From: Altererythrobacter sp.
GTDB lineage: Bacteria; Pseudomonadota; Alphaproteobacteria; Sphingomonadales; Sphingomonadaceae
Direction: 5' to 3'
NCBI GenBank assembly: GCA_011524425.1
Contig: WTKI01000261.1
Location: 3,681 to 13,442 of the forward strand
DNA: 9,762 nucleotides
A program made the translations under genes and the position numbers. The notes under the pieces were generated by a model. The model saw only the letters and a list, made by a program, of their open reading frames with translations. It made no database searches and had not been told where the DNA came from. Below, piece by piece: positions 1-7,897 of this stretch (its first letter is position 1; each line of letters starts with the position of its first letter).

Positions 1-566
1 ACGGCCGCCACCATATCGGTGTCGATATAACCTGGCGCAATCGCATTGACTGTGACGCCGAACTTGGCTCCCTCTTGCGCCAGCGCTTTGGTAAAACCGT
101 GAATGCCAGACTTGGCTGCGGCATAGTTTACCTGGCCGTACTGGCCCGCCTGACCATTGATTGAACCGATATTGACGATACGGCCCCATTTGCGTTCGCG
201 CATTCCCGGGAAACAGGCTTTGGCCATATTGAAGCAACCTCCGAGGTTGATTCTCATCACTTCGTTCCAGTCGTCAAAGCTCATCTTGTGCAATGTGCCA
301 TCGCGTGTGATGCCAGCATTGTTGACCACAGCATCGATCGGCCCGATGTCAGATTCAACTTTCGCACACCCTTCCAGACAGGCCTCGTGGTCACCCACAT
401 CCCATTTGTAGCTTTGAATACCGGTGTCTGCCTTCAACTGCTCTGCAGCTGCATCATTTCCGGCGTAATTGGCGACAACCGTAAAGCCATCTTGCTGGAG
501 CTGTTCGCAAATGGCGCGTCCGATACCGCGTGTGCCGCCGGTTACAATTGCTACGCGAGTCAACAT
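1..566 (-). CDS. phaB: Acetoacetyl-CoA reductase PhaB (SDR family), partial: C-terminus beyond left edge
   Basis: This enzyme reduces acetoacetyl-CoA to (R)-3-hydroxybutyryl-CoA with NADPH in the cytoplasm, the second step of polyhydroxybutyrate synthesis. The visible 188 residues begin MLTRVAIVTGG and show a classical short-chain dehydrogenase: cofactor motif TGGTRGIG (residues 9-16), NNAG (82-85), and the catalytic tetrad Asn107, Ser135, Tyr148 and Lys152 (YAAAK). The PG motif (APGYIDTDM) is followed by the window edge. About 50 residues are missing compared with the usual length of about 240. The segment ITRDGTLHKM after NNAG and the NGQAGQYGQ.NYAAAK stretch are typical of PhaB rather than FabG, which is the main alternative. 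The ATG at 564-566 is preceded by GGGAG, a good ribosome site. It lies 109 bases downstream of the outer-membrane-like gene on the same strand, so co-transcription is possible. No phaA or phaC is visible. The function is strongly supported by sequence; the PhaB/FabG choice is family knowledge. Confidence 0.93.
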   Translation of the reverse strand, partial: MLTRVAIVTGGTRGIGRAICEQLQQDGFTVVANYAGNDAAAEQLKADTGIQSYKWDVGDHEACLEGCAKVESDIGPIDAVVNNAGITRDGTLHKMSFDDWNEVMRINLGGCFNMAKACFPGMRERKWGRIVNIGSINGQAGQYGQVNYAAAKSGIHGFTKALAQEGAKFGVTVNAIAPGYIDTDMVAA

Positions 567-570
567 TAGT

Positions 571-575
571 CTCCC
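571..575 (-). promoter_or_regulatory. Ribosome binding site of phaB
   Basis: Read on the minus strand, GGGAG lies five bases upstream of the ATG ending at 566. This is the best Shine-Dalgarno match near that start and fixes it. Confidence 0.6.
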
Positions 576-584
576 AAGTGCCTG

Positions 585-590
585 GTTATA
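585..590 (-). promoter_or_regulatory. Possible -10 hexamer for phaB
   Basis: TATAAC on the minus strand (5 of 6 matches to the sigma-70 -10 consensus) would start transcription near 578, giving a very short leader before phaB. No good -35 box is found at 16-18 bases upstream, so the case is weak. The alternative is read-through from the upstream gene. Confidence 0.2.
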
Positions 591-675
591 CAGATGACCT
601 AGCGCTGCCCTTGCGTAAGGCAAAGCAAAACCCGCGACTCAAAGGGTTGAATACGAATTTACAGAAGAAAGCGGC

Positions 676-1422
676 TTAGAAGCGGAACTGCGTGCCGACG
701 TAGACAGACTGGCTGTCTTGTGCAGAGTCTGTCAGCGGAGCGAGGCGGTCCCGCTCTTGGCTCAAGCGCACACCTGCCGTCACGTCGAGGTTGCGCGTGA
801 TTGAGAACGCGCCGCCCAGATCAACTGACTGACCGCCCAGCGCTTCAAATGTGCCGGCCGCGCGGCCCACCTTTTCATTGCCTTCAAGCGCAATACGCGG
901 CTGAAACCGGCTTGGCTTGTCGTTCGCGCTAGGTTGCGCTGGGCCGAAATCGGCCAAATCGGGCATGTCGATATTACGCACGCTGTCAGGCAGTGTGACC
1001 GGTTGCGCAAAACTCTGATATCCGCGCGCGATACCCAAATTGAATTTGGTTGGCGCAATAGCGGCAATGCCTTCGCCCGCACCTGGAACACTATCGATCG
1101 CTTTACGCAGGCTGATGGCCCGCGCGGTGTCATCATCGACACGTACTGCAACTGTGACAGTGCGCTCTCGGGCCGATCGGTCAGCGGGTGTGAAACGCAC
1201 ACCATCAACGCCGGCTTGATCAGCAATCCGCAAAGCCAGTTCCGGATCAACAGAAGCAGGCGTGAATATACCGAAGCCTGTGCCGGCTTCCTGATCGGCC
1301 GGGCTATTCAGAGAGGCCACCGCAAGACCTGCAGAGGGCAGGCCGAGCGACAAAGCTGCGGCAGCAGCAAGCAAAGGCAGCTTGTGCCCTGCAAACTTGC
1401 TGAATTTGCCCCTCTTCGTCAT
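676..1422 (-). CDS. Exported protein with outer-membrane-barrel-like C-terminus, function unknown
   Basis: I do not recognise this gene as a named family. The 248-residue product begins with a basic stretch (MTKRGKFSKFAGHK) and a hydrophobic Ala/Leu segment at about 15-36, consistent with a Sec signal peptide cleaved in the Ala/Ser-rich region after it. The mature protein is Ala-, Pro- and Asp-rich with no cysteine. Its last 50 residues alternate polar and hydrophobic residues (VDLGGAFSI, LDVTAGVRLS) and end in VYVGTQFRF. A terminal aromatic preceded by alternating hydrophobics is the classic BamA recognition signal of outer-membrane barrels. Only three or four such strands are visible, too few for a closed barrel alone, so it may oligomerise or be periplasmic. 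The ATG at 1420-1422 has AAAGGG nine to ten bases upstream. It lies upstream of phaB on the same strand and is divergent from the leuS operon. Expression of a real protein is likely; its role is unknown. Confidence 0.8.
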   Translation of the reverse strand: MTKRGKFSKFAGHKLPLLAAAAALSLGLPSAGLAVASLNSPADQEAGTGFGIFTPASVDPELALRIADQAGVDGVRFTPADRSARERTVTVAVRVDDDTARAISLRKAIDSVPGAGEGIAAIAPTKFNLGIARGYQSFAQPVTLPDSVRNIDMPDLADFGPAQPSANDKPSRFQPRIALEGNEKVGRAAGTFEALGGQSVDLGGAFSITRNLDVTAGVRLSQERDRLAPLTDSAQDSQSVYVGTQFRF

Positions 1423-1550
1423 TGCTTGCCCTTTGCTAAGCGGAATTTGCCGCTATTCGACTCGTACTGATTTACATCTTACAACTGAACCGAACCTGAC
1501 TATCGCATCCGGATATGGTTCGAAAGAGACTCAGCCCCTAGATATTCTTA

Positions 1551-1578
1551 CTTATCCGTATCATGCGGGGGAAAGCAA
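1551..1578 (-). promoter_or_regulatory. Possible promoter for the outer-membrane-like gene
   Basis: On the minus strand, TTGCTT (1573-1578) and GATAAG (1551-1556) are separated by 16 bases, giving a start near 1544 and a leader of about 120 bases. The -35 matches only in its TTG. A GANTC site sits three bases upstream of the -35 box and another about 20 bases downstream of the -10. This is a weak motif-only call. Confidence 0.25.
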
Positions 1579-1759
1579 CCGAGTCGCTTCGTTTCCGCTT
1601 CACCTCTTTGCGCCCTGTTGCAGACTCTCCACAATCTAATTTTGGCAAATTAACCGTAGAGCGGAAGCGGTGTGCTTTGTTCACCCCTAATACAGGCGCG
1701 CAAAGTGCATAAGCGGGGCACAAATCGAGCAGCCATACCGGCGAACTGTCAGCGATGCC

Positions 1760-1787
1760 TTGTCGCGGCGGCTAAGGCGGGTATAGA
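1760..1787 (+). promoter_or_regulatory. Candidate promoter of the DUF3576-leuS-lptE-holA operon
   Basis: TTGTCG (1760-1765) and TATAGA (1782-1787) are spaced by 16 bases, a reasonable alphaproteobacterial sigma-70 match. Transcription would start near 1794, leaving a leader of roughly 68 bases before the ATG at 1862. No leader peptide or T-box-like structure is evident in that leader. This is the best rightward promoter I can find in the intergenic region. Confidence 0.4.
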
Positions 1788-1861
1788 GCGATACAGAGAC
1801 CCGGCTTTGAACGATGGCTTACCCTGTTCAGAGCCAAACTAGCTAAGGACCAAACTTCGCC

Positions 1862-2314
1862 ATGAGCGCAAAGATCAGCAATGTGAGCCGCATCATCCGC
1901 AATGTTACTTTGGGGGCAACCTGCCTTGGCCTTGCTGCCTGCGGAGGTTCCGATCGGCCTCGCGCTGACCTTGCTGCGTCACAGATCAACACCATTGGTG
2001 TGAATTCCTACCTCTGGCGCGCCGCGCTCGATACCGTCGCATTCGCACCATTGCTGCAGGCAGACAGTGCCGGCGGCGTTATCGTGACTGACTGGTACGC
2101 TAACCCCAGCAATCCCAACGAACGGGTTAAAGTGACTGTCGCGATCCTCGATCAGGATTTGCGTGCTGATGCTTTGCGCGTTGCTGCAAGTCGTCAGGTT
2201 GCTCAAGGTGGCGGCTGGGTCGATGCGCCTGTGCAAGCTGCAACGGTGCAAAAGCTAGAGGACATTATCCTCACTAAAGCGCGCGATTTGCGCCGCAAAG
2301 CTGTAGCCTCCTAA
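1862..2314 (+). CDS. DUF3576-family lipoprotein
   Basis: A small predicted lipoprotein of 150 residues. An N-terminal basic region and hydrophobic segment lead to the lipobox Leu24-Ala25-Ala26-Cys27, followed by Gly-Gly. The absence of Asp at +2 suggests sorting to the outer membrane, facing the periplasm. The rest (about 38-150) matches my recollection of DUF3576, with the signature [14 protein letters not shown], then FAPLLQ.D..GGVI.TDWY and a C-terminal helix rich in Arg and Lys. The molecular function of this family is unknown to me. The gene is first in an apparent operon with leuS, 25 bases upstream of it, and AAGGA at 1845-1849 serves as a somewhat distant ribosome site (12 bases). DUF3576 genes next to leuS recur in alphaproteobacteria (from memory). 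A role in the envelope would match lptE two genes downstream, but that is inference. Confidence 0.9.
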   Translation: MSAKISNVSRIIRNVTLGATCLGLAACGGSDRPRADLAASQINTIGVNSYLWRAALDTVAFAPLLQADSAGGVIVTDWYANPSNPNERVKVTVAILDQDLRADALRVAASRQVAQGGGWVDAPVQAATVQKLEDIILTKARDLRRKAVAS

Positions 2315-2339
2315 GCCAATTCACCCTAACGGGGTTCTC

Positions 2340-4874
2340 ATGACTGATACGCGTTTCGATCCGTCCACTGCTGACGGGCGCTGGCAGCGTGCCTGGGATG
2401 ACGCCGGGACATTTGCTGCTGACAGCAATTCGCCAAAGCCCAAGAGCTATATCCTGGAGATGTTCCCTTACCCTTCGGGCCGCATCCACATGGGCCACGT
2501 GCGCAATTACACCATGGGCGATGTGCTGGCGCGCTATAAGAAGATGACAGGCCATGAAGTGCTCCACCCGATGGGCTGGGACGCATTTGGAATGCCGGCA
2601 GAAAATGCTGCGATGGAAAAAGGCGTGCATCCAGGCGGCTGGACGCATTCCAATATCGATACGATGAAGTCGCAGCTCAAGCGGCTGGGCTTTGCGCTTG
2701 ATTGGACACGTGAATTCGCAACTTGTGATGCGGAATATTACGGGCATGAACAGGCGCTTTTCATCGATCTTTATGAAGCGGGGCTCGTTTACCGCAAGGA
2801 AAGCGAGGTCAATTGGGACCCGGTTGACATGACTGTGCTCGCTAACGAGCAGGTCATTGATGGCTGCGGTTGGCGTTCAGGGGCGCCGGTTGAAAAGCGC
2901 AAGCTCAATCAATGGTTCTTGAAGATCACACAATTTGCGGAAGACCTGCTTGAAGGGCTGGGCGAGCTCAAGGATTGGCCGGAGAAGGTCAAGCTGATGC
3001 AGGAAAACTGGATCGGCAAGTCAAGCGGTCTGGAATTCGCCTTCGAGCTGTCAAACGGTGAAAAGCTAGCGGTTTATACCACGCGCCCCGACACGATTTT
3101 CGGGGCGAGCTTTGTTGCAGTCGCGGCCGATCATCCTGTCTCGCAAAGTATCTCGATCGGCAATCCCAACACGCAGAAATTCATTGAACTGTGCAAGCAA
3201 GGCGGGACCACTGCGGCAGAGCTGGAGACAGCAGAGAAGCTCGGCTTTGACACCGGGTTGACCGCCAAGCATCCGTTCACTGGCGCAGACCTGCCGGTCT
3301 ACATCGCGAACTTCGTGCTGATGGATTACGGTACGGGCGCAATCATGGCCGTGCCAGGACACGACCAGCGCGATTTTGAGTTTGCGAATAAATACAATCT
3401 GCCGATCCCGCGCGTGGTCGCTGCCTCTATCGAAGATGCAGCCAAGCCATTTGACGGTGAAGCCGAGGCAGGCGACGGGGTGATCGTCAACTCCGACTTC
3501 CTGGATGGCAAAAGCGTGGTGGATGCGAAAGCCGATGTCATTGCGCGCGCTGAGCAAGGCGGCTGGGGTAAGGGTACAACCGTGTGGCGTTTGCGCGATT
3601 GGGGCGCAAGCCGCCAGCGTTACTGGGGCACGCCGATCCCCTTCATCCACTGCGAGACTTGCGGCGTTGTCCCGGTCCCTAAGGATCAGCTGCCGGTGGA
3701 GCTGCCAGAAGATGTCGACTTTGCGACGCCAGGCAATCCGCTGGAACGACACGCGAGTTGGAAACATGTCGCTTGTCCCGCTTGCGGCAAGGACGCTGTG
3801 CGCGAAACAGATACGCTCGACACCTTCATCAATTCCAGCTGGTATTTTTTGCGTTTTGCAAGCCAGCCCGATGATGCGCCCTTCGATTCAGAAGAAGTCG
3901 CCAAGTGGCTGCCGGTGGGCCAATATATTGGCGGTATCGAGCACGCGATCCTGCATTTGCTTTATGCGCGTTTCTGGACGCGCGCCTTGCAGCATGTCGG
4001 CAAGCTCGATTTTGCAGAACCTTTTGCATCGCTTTTCACGCAAGGCATGGTCACCCATGAGACCTATTCGCGCGAAGAAGATGGCCGTCCGGTTTTCTTC
4101 ACTCCAGCTGAAGTTAATCGCGGCGGAGAAACTGCAAGCTTGAAGGCCGATGGCGAGCCGGTCGATATTGGCCGTGTCATCAAGATGTCCAAGTCGAAGA
4201 AGAATGTTGTCGATCCCGATGATATCATAGCAGAACATGGCGCGGATGCGGTGCGCTGGTTCATGCTCTCAGACAGTCCCCCAGAGCGCGACCTGCCATG
4301 GTCTGCTGCTGGTATCGAAGGGTGTGCCCGTTTCGTTCAGCGCTTGTGGAGGCTGTTCGGTCAAGTCGGAATGGGCGGCGCCGGGGCCGATGCGTCGGGT
4401 GACAAGGCGCTAGATCGCAAGGTTCACCAAACCGTCGCCGCGGTCGCGGAAGATATCGAAGCGCTTTCATTCAACAAGGCCGTGGCGCGGATCTATGAAC
4501 TGACCGGAGCGATCGAGAAGGCGGAGCCTTCCGCCAGTCGCTCTGAAGCTATCCGCAAGCTAATCCTGATGGTCTCGCCAATGATGCCTCACTTGGCTGA
4601 AGAAGCATGGCACAAGGACTTTCCTGACATGCCGCTGGTTGCGGACGAGCCTTGGCCGGAAGTTGATCCAGCGCTGCTCGTTGAAGACGAGGTCACCATC
4701 GCTGTGCAGCATATGGGCAAGTTGCGCGATACGCTGACCGCCCCCAAAGGCGCTTCGAAAGAAGATCTGGAAGCGCTCGCTTTGGCAAGCGAAAAGGTCC
4801 AGCGATCAATTGATGGCGCGCCTTTGCGAAAAGTGATTGTTGTGCCGGACCGGCTCGTGAATATTGTGACCTGA
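2340..4874 (+). CDS. leuS: Leucyl-tRNA synthetase
   Basis: This cytoplasmic class I synthetase charges tRNA-Leu with leucine using ATP. The 844 residues are close to the usual bacterial length (about 860). Visible landmarks in order: the HIGH signature as HMGH (50-53) inside [14 protein letters not shown]; the CP1 editing domain with the Thr-rich TTRPDT site (247-252) and the conserved Asp345 in [10 protein letters not shown], which binds the amino group of mischarged substrates; a zinc-knuckle domain with Cys438/Cys441 and Cys479/Cys482 all intact; [13 protein letters not shown]; and the KMSKS loop exactly as KMSKS (615-619). The C-terminus has the anticodon-binding helical domain and a terminal domain ending LVNIVT. 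The editing site looks complete, so proofreading should be active. A weak GGGG serves as ribosome site before the ATG, 25 bases after the lipoprotein gene. Its stop overlaps the lptE start in TGATG. Identity is certain. Confidence 0.99.
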   Translation: MTDTRFDPSTADGRWQRAWDDAGTFAADSNSPKPKSYILEMFPYPSGRIHMGHVRNYTMGDVLARYKKMTGHEVLHPMGWDAFGMPAENAAMEKGVHPGGWTHSNIDTMKSQLKRLGFALDWTREFATCDAEYYGHEQALFIDLYEAGLVYRKESEVNWDPVDMTVLANEQVIDGCGWRSGAPVEKRKLNQWFLKITQFAEDLLEGLGELKDWPEKVKLMQENWIGKSSGLEFAFELSNGEKLAVYTTRPDTIFGASFVAVAADHPVSQSISIGNPNTQKFIELCKQGGTTAAELETAEKLGFDTGLTAKHPFTGADLPVYIANFVLMDYGTGAIMAVPGHDQRDFEFANKYNLPIPRVVAASIEDAAKPFDGEAEAGDGVIVNSDFLDGKSVVDAKADVIARAEQGGWGKGTTVWRLRDWGASRQRYWGTPIPFIHCETCGVVPVPKDQLPVELPEDVDFATPGNPLERHASWKHVACPACGKDAVRETDTLDTFINSSWYFLRFASQPDDAPFDSEEVAKWLPVGQYIGGIEHAILHLLYARFWTRALQHVGKLDFAEPFASLFTQGMVTHETYSREEDGRPVFFTPAEVNRGGETASLKADGEPVDIGRVIKMSKSKKNVVDPDDIIAEHGADAVRWFMLSDSPPERDLPWSAAGIEGCARFVQRLWRLFGQVGMGGAGADASGDKALDRKVHQTVAAVAEDIEALSFNKAVARIYELTGAIEKAEPSASRSEAIRKLILMVSPMMPHLAEEAWHKDFPDMPLVADEPWPEVDPALLVEDEVTIAVQHMGKLRDTLTAPKGASKEDLEALALASEKVQRSIDGAPLRKVIVVPDRLVNIVT

Positions 4875-5374
4875 TGTTACGCACGCTTGCCTTTGCCCCT
4901 TTTTCGATGCTGCTTGCTTCGTGTGGGCTGCAGCCGCTTTATCCAGGCGGTGGCAGCGCGAGTGTAGCGCAGGGCCTTTCTGCTGTCGCAGTCTCGCCAA
5001 TGCCGGGCCGCGCTGGCTGGTTGATGCGCAATGCTCTTGAAGAACGTTTGAGCGTTGCAGGCTCAGCCGCACCGCAATACCGGCTGGATGTTCGGCTCGA
5101 CGATTCTCTTGAGGCTCTGGGCGTGCTTAACGATGACACGATCAGCCGTGAAAGGCGGATTTTGCGCGCACGTTACCAACTGATTGATACTGTGTCGGGG
5201 GAGATCCTGCTCGATGCGACTTCAGGGGCTGACGCAGGTATTGATGTGGTGTCCAGTGAATATGCAACCATTGCCGCTGAACAGACGGCGCTGGAAAACC
5301 TTGCAGAAGAAGTCGCCGACCGGATCGTGACACAAGTATCGCTCACTTTGCGCGAGCGTGCGCAAAGCGAATGA
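4874..5374 (+). CDS. lptE: LPS-assembly lipoprotein LptE
   Basis: LptE sits as a plug inside the LptD barrel and helps insert lipopolysaccharide into the outer leaflet. The 166-residue product has a short signal sequence with lipobox Leu14-Ala15-Ser16-Cys17, followed by GLQPLYPGG, a very typical alphaproteobacterial LptE N-terminus. The mature part predicts alternating strands and helices: LMRNALEERL, YRLDVRLDDSLE, RARYQLID, and a C-terminal helix LAEEVADRIVTQVSLTL. The start codon overlaps the leuS stop (TGATG) and the stop overlaps the holA start (ATGA), so translation is probably coupled along leuS-lptE-holA. No strong Shine-Dalgarno is seen, as expected for coupled genes. The family is sequence-divergent, so the call rests on lipobox, N-terminal motif, size and the leuS/holA context. 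lptD is not in the window. Confidence 0.9.
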   Translation: MLRTLAFAPFSMLLASCGLQPLYPGGGSASVAQGLSAVAVSPMPGRAGWLMRNALEERLSVAGSAAPQYRLDVRLDDSLEALGVLNDDTISRERRILRARYQLIDTVSGEILLDATSGADAGIDVVSSEYATIAAEQTALENLAEEVADRIVTQVSLTLRERAQSE

Positions 5375-6414
5375 AGCTCACGCAGAAGAATTTTGCATCG
5401 CAAGCGGCTAAGGCAGCCGAGGCTTGCGGCATCTTCTTCTTTTGCGGTCCCGATGAAGCCGGTGCCTCTGCAGCGGCTGCGAAAGTCGTATCCCTGCTTC
5501 CGGATCCGGGCGAGCGCGTAGATCTTGCAGGTTCAGCCTTGCGCGCTGATCCCGCTTTGCTGGGGGACGAAGCCCGGGCAACTTCGCTTTTTGGAGACAA
5601 GCGCCACCTTTTGGTGCGCGCGACAGGCGATGAAGCGCATGATGCAATCAAAGCGCTGATCGAAACAAGCGAAGCCGATGCTGGCGAGGCTTGTCCAGTG
5701 CTGATTGTTGCGACCTCTGCCACAGACAAATCGCGCACAGCCAAGCTGCTGGAAAAGCGCAAGGATGCTTGCGTCGCTATGTTTTACCCACCGGACATCG
5801 CCAGCGTATCGGCCAGCGTGCGCGGCATGGGCGATGTCGCGGGCCTGAATTTACCCGGCCATCTGGCAGAACGGATCGCGCGCGGCGCTGGGCTCGATGT
5901 GCGGTTAGCGCAGTCTGAAGTCGACAAGCTTGCGCTTTACCTCGACGCAGCGCCTCAAACCCCCAAGCAGGTTCAGGCAGAGGACCTTGATGCCATCGCT
6001 GCAACCACAGAAGAAGACGGGTTCATGCCGCTTGTGAACGCAGTGCTTAGCGGCGACATAGCGCATCTGGATCGCGAACTGGCAAGGATGAAGGAGCTGC
6101 GCATCAATCCGGTTGGCTTGCTGCTGGCGGTAGAACGCCGCGCAGTGCAATTAGTGAAGATTGTCGCGGCATTGGGGCCGGGGGGATCGATCGACCGGCT
6201 TGACCGCGGGCAACAGGCCCGGCTCGGCATTTTTTGGCGCGATGCGCGCGATATTCGCGAACAATTGAAGCATTGGCCGCGTGTTCGCCTCGATCGTCTC
6301 ATCCAGAGGTTAACGCAAATTCACCGTGACTTGCTTGCCAACAGCCAGTTTGCTGACACACTGTTGGCTCAGGAACTCGTGGAAATTACCCGTTACGCCG
6401 CTAAGCGCTCGTAA
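5371..6414 (+). CDS. holA: DNA polymerase III delta subunit
   Basis: Delta is the clamp-opening 'wrench' of the clamp loader, binding the beta sliding clamp during replication. The 347 residues match the usual length (E. coli 343). The N-terminal AAA+-like domain has FFFCGPDEAGASAAA in place of a proper Walker A motif, as expected since delta does not hydrolyse ATP. FGDKRHLLVRA (about 75-85), the region likely to contact beta, follows, then a second small domain (GHLAERIARGAGLDVRLAQSEVDKLALYL). The C-terminal helical collar domain includes LLLAVERRAVQLVKI and ends in an Arg-rich segment with LLAQELVEITRYA. Position directly after lptE, with an ATGA overlap, is the conserved arrangement, as in E. 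coli leuS-lptE-holA. The amino-acid sequence of delta evolves fast, but pattern and context agree well. Confidence 0.95.
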   Translation: MKLTQKNFASQAAKAAEACGIFFFCGPDEAGASAAAAKVVSLLPDPGERVDLAGSALRADPALLGDEARATSLFGDKRHLLVRATGDEAHDAIKALIETSEADAGEACPVLIVATSATDKSRTAKLLEKRKDACVAMFYPPDIASVSASVRGMGDVAGLNLPGHLAERIARGAGLDVRLAQSEVDKLALYLDAAPQTPKQVQAEDLDAIAATTEEDGFMPLVNAVLSGDIAHLDRELARMKELRINPVGLLLAVERRAVQLVKIVAALGPGGSIDRLDRGQQARLGIFWRDARDIREQLKHWPRVRLDRLIQRLTQIHRDLLANSQFADTLLAQELVEITRYAAKRS

Positions 6415-6435
6415 ATTTCCGCTTCTAGGCGCTTG
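6402..6435 (+). other. Imperfect hairpin across the holA stop
   Basis: AAGCGC at 6403-6408 can pair with GCGCTT at 6429-6434, with G-U pairs adding one base pair on each side, around an 18-base loop. It spans the holA stop codon and has no T-run after it, so it is not a convincing intrinsic terminator. A shorter competing stem (AAGCG with CGCTT) lies within it. It could weakly separate holA from the sugar transferase or be chance. Confidence 0.2.
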
Positions 6436-6480
6436 TTATCGGAGGATAGTTGGCGCACAAGGGATTGGCGGCTCCAAAAT

Positions 6481-7884
6481 ATGAATAAGCCCTTCTCGCA
6501 TCTTTTGCCTGAGGCTGTACAAAGCCACGCAGAGATCAGGCCAGCACCGTCGCTCGAGCGGCGCCGTTTGCGCGCCTATATTGCGATGCTAGTGATCGAT
6601 CTGGGCCTTATCCTGCTCGGGTTCGCACTTGCGGGATTTGCGTACACAGGGCGCTGGTGGGAAGCGCGGGCGATGATGCAGGCGCAATTGCTGCTGCCGA
6701 TTTTCTATACCATCGCATTCTACAATGCGGCCTATTCGACCCGGGCATTGGAACGCTGGCGGTTCGCTTCGCGCCAAGCCTTGATTGCATTGGTTATCGG
6801 TGCAGCGTTGTTGAACTTCATCGCGTTCTACATGAAGACCAATGCGAATTTCTCGCGCGTGACATTTACGCTCGGGCTGGCCCTGAGCGGCGTGATGATC
6901 ATTGCGACTCGCAAGCTTTTGTCTTCGTTTTTACGCAATCTGTGGGGCGGCAAGGTTCGCAACGAGCTGATCATCAATGATGGCGGCCCAACATTTTGGC
7001 TGCCCGGGGCGCAGACGCTGTCGACGGAAGAAACGGGCCTTTCTGCCGAACGTCATGATCCATTTATGCGCGATCGCCTCGGCAAGGTCATGCGCAATCA
7101 GGACAAGGTGGTTGTGTCGTGCCCTTATGAAAAGCGCGAAGACTGGGCCTATTTGCTAAAATCTACAGGCATTCATGGTGAAATCGTAAGCGAGCCGGTG
7201 CACCGGCTGGGTGCATTGGGCGTGATGCGGTATGATCAGCAAGAGCGCACTACGCTGGTCGTTTCAACCGGTCCGCTGGGGATGCGTTCGCGGATTATGA
7301 AGCGGGGATTTGATCTTGCTGTGGCAGGCGGCGCATTGTTGATCCTTGCTCCGCTGCTTGTTCTTATCGCGATTGCAATCAAGTTTGGGGACGGAGGCAA
7401 GGTCTTGTTTGTCCAGCGCCGTCTGGGACGCGGGAACACTTTCTTCAACATGCTGAAGTTTCGCACAATGCGCGAGGCTGCGCTTGATCAGGAAGGGCAA
7501 ACGTCGACTGAGCGCGATGATGATCGTGTCACGAGGGTCGGACGCTTTTTGCGCTCGACGAGCCTCGATGAACTCCCCCAGCTTATCAATGTTTTGCGCG
7601 GCGAGATGTCGATTGTCGGTCCGCGCCCGCATGCATTAGGTAGCCGCGCTAACAACAAGCTGTTTTGGGAAGTCGATGGCCGGTATTGGAAACGCCACGC
7701 CCTTAAGCCCGGCCTGACCGGTCTGGCGCAAGTGCGTGGTCATCGCGGGAGCACGGAAGTCGAGAAGGATCTGACGGACCGGTTGCAGGCAGATCTGGAA
7801 TATCTCAATCACTGGTCGCTTCAGCGCGATGTCGGTATTGTGTTAAGAACGCTCAGTGTAATGCGGCATCAAAACGCGTACTGA
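6481..7884 (+). CDS. Polyprenyl-phosphate sugar-1-phosphate transferase (exopolysaccharide initiation, WcaJ/SpsB-like)
   Basis: The enzyme transfers a sugar-1-phosphate from a nucleotide sugar to undecaprenyl phosphate at the inner membrane, priming exopolysaccharide or capsule synthesis. From ATG 6481 it has 467 residues: four probable membrane helices (about 33-56, 67-87, 99-119, 127-144), a soluble linker, then the transferase domain with its membrane-embedded helix (278-300). Motifs of the bacterial sugar transferase family are all present: [11 protein letters not shown] (308-318), KFRTM (326-330), SLDELPQ (361-367) with the Asp-Glu pair expected to be catalytic, VGPRP (379-383) and KPGLTG (409-414). 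The middle domain lacks the glycine-rich nucleotide-binding motif usual in the large form of this family. Start choice is uncertain: an in-frame TTG at 6433 would add 16 residues but has no ribosome site. The gene follows holA by 66 bases and converges on lptA. Sugar specificity cannot be read from sequence. Confidence 0.9.
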   Translation: MNKPFSHLLPEAVQSHAEIRPAPSLERRRLRAYIAMLVIDLGLILLGFALAGFAYTGRWWEARAMMQAQLLLPIFYTIAFYNAAYSTRALERWRFASRQALIALVIGAALLNFIAFYMKTNANFSRVTFTLGLALSGVMIIATRKLLSSFLRNLWGGKVRNELIINDGGPTFWLPGAQTLSTEETGLSAERHDPFMRDRLGKVMRNQDKVVVSCPYEKREDWAYLLKSTGIHGEIVSEPVHRLGALGVMRYDQQERTTLVVSTGPLGMRSRIMKRGFDLAVAGGALLILAPLLVLIAIAIKFGDGGKVLFVQRRLGRGNTFFNMLKFRTMREAALDQEGQTSTERDDDRVTRVGRFLRSTSLDELPQLINVLRGEMSIVGPRPHALGSRANNKLFWEVDGRYWKRHALKPGLTGLAQVRGHRGSTEVEKDLTDRLQADLEYLNHWSLQRDVGIVLRTLSVMRHQNAY

Positions 7885-7897
7885 GAGACGCGCTCGA

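Larger units (their letters stand above)
1423..1861. other. 439-base divergent intergenic region, no gene seen
   Basis: This gap separates the leftward outer-membrane-like gene from the rightward DUF3576-leuS operon. Open frames here (for example a 61-codon one on the minus strand at 1538-1723) lack a ribosome site and protein-like composition. It does hold candidate promoters in both directions, an ATCCGGAT palindrome near 1507-1514, an AT-rich patch around 1636-1653, and four GANTC sites at 1459-1463, 1528-1532, 1581-1585 and 1623-1627. No tRNA cloverleaf or strong terminator hairpin was found. Confidence 0.6.

Noticed and set aside
1639..1653. CtrA-type box (TTAA-N7-TTAA) in the divergent intergenic region
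   Set aside because: Only the right half (TTAA at 1650-1653) is present; the left half reads ATTT.
1538..1723. 61-codon minus-strand frame in the intergenic region
   Set aside because: No ribosome binding site, no recognisable pattern, and composition unlike the neighbouring proteins.
3066..3767. 233-codon open frame on the minus strand inside leuS
   Set aside because: It lies wholly within leuS, which has all synthetase motifs in frame. The translation is rich in Cys, His and Arg and looks like an antisense shadow of a GC-biased gene.
3505..4143. 212-codon plus-strand frame inside leuS
   Set aside because: Out-of-frame shadow of leuS; Ser- and Arg-rich, with no domain pattern and no ribosome site.
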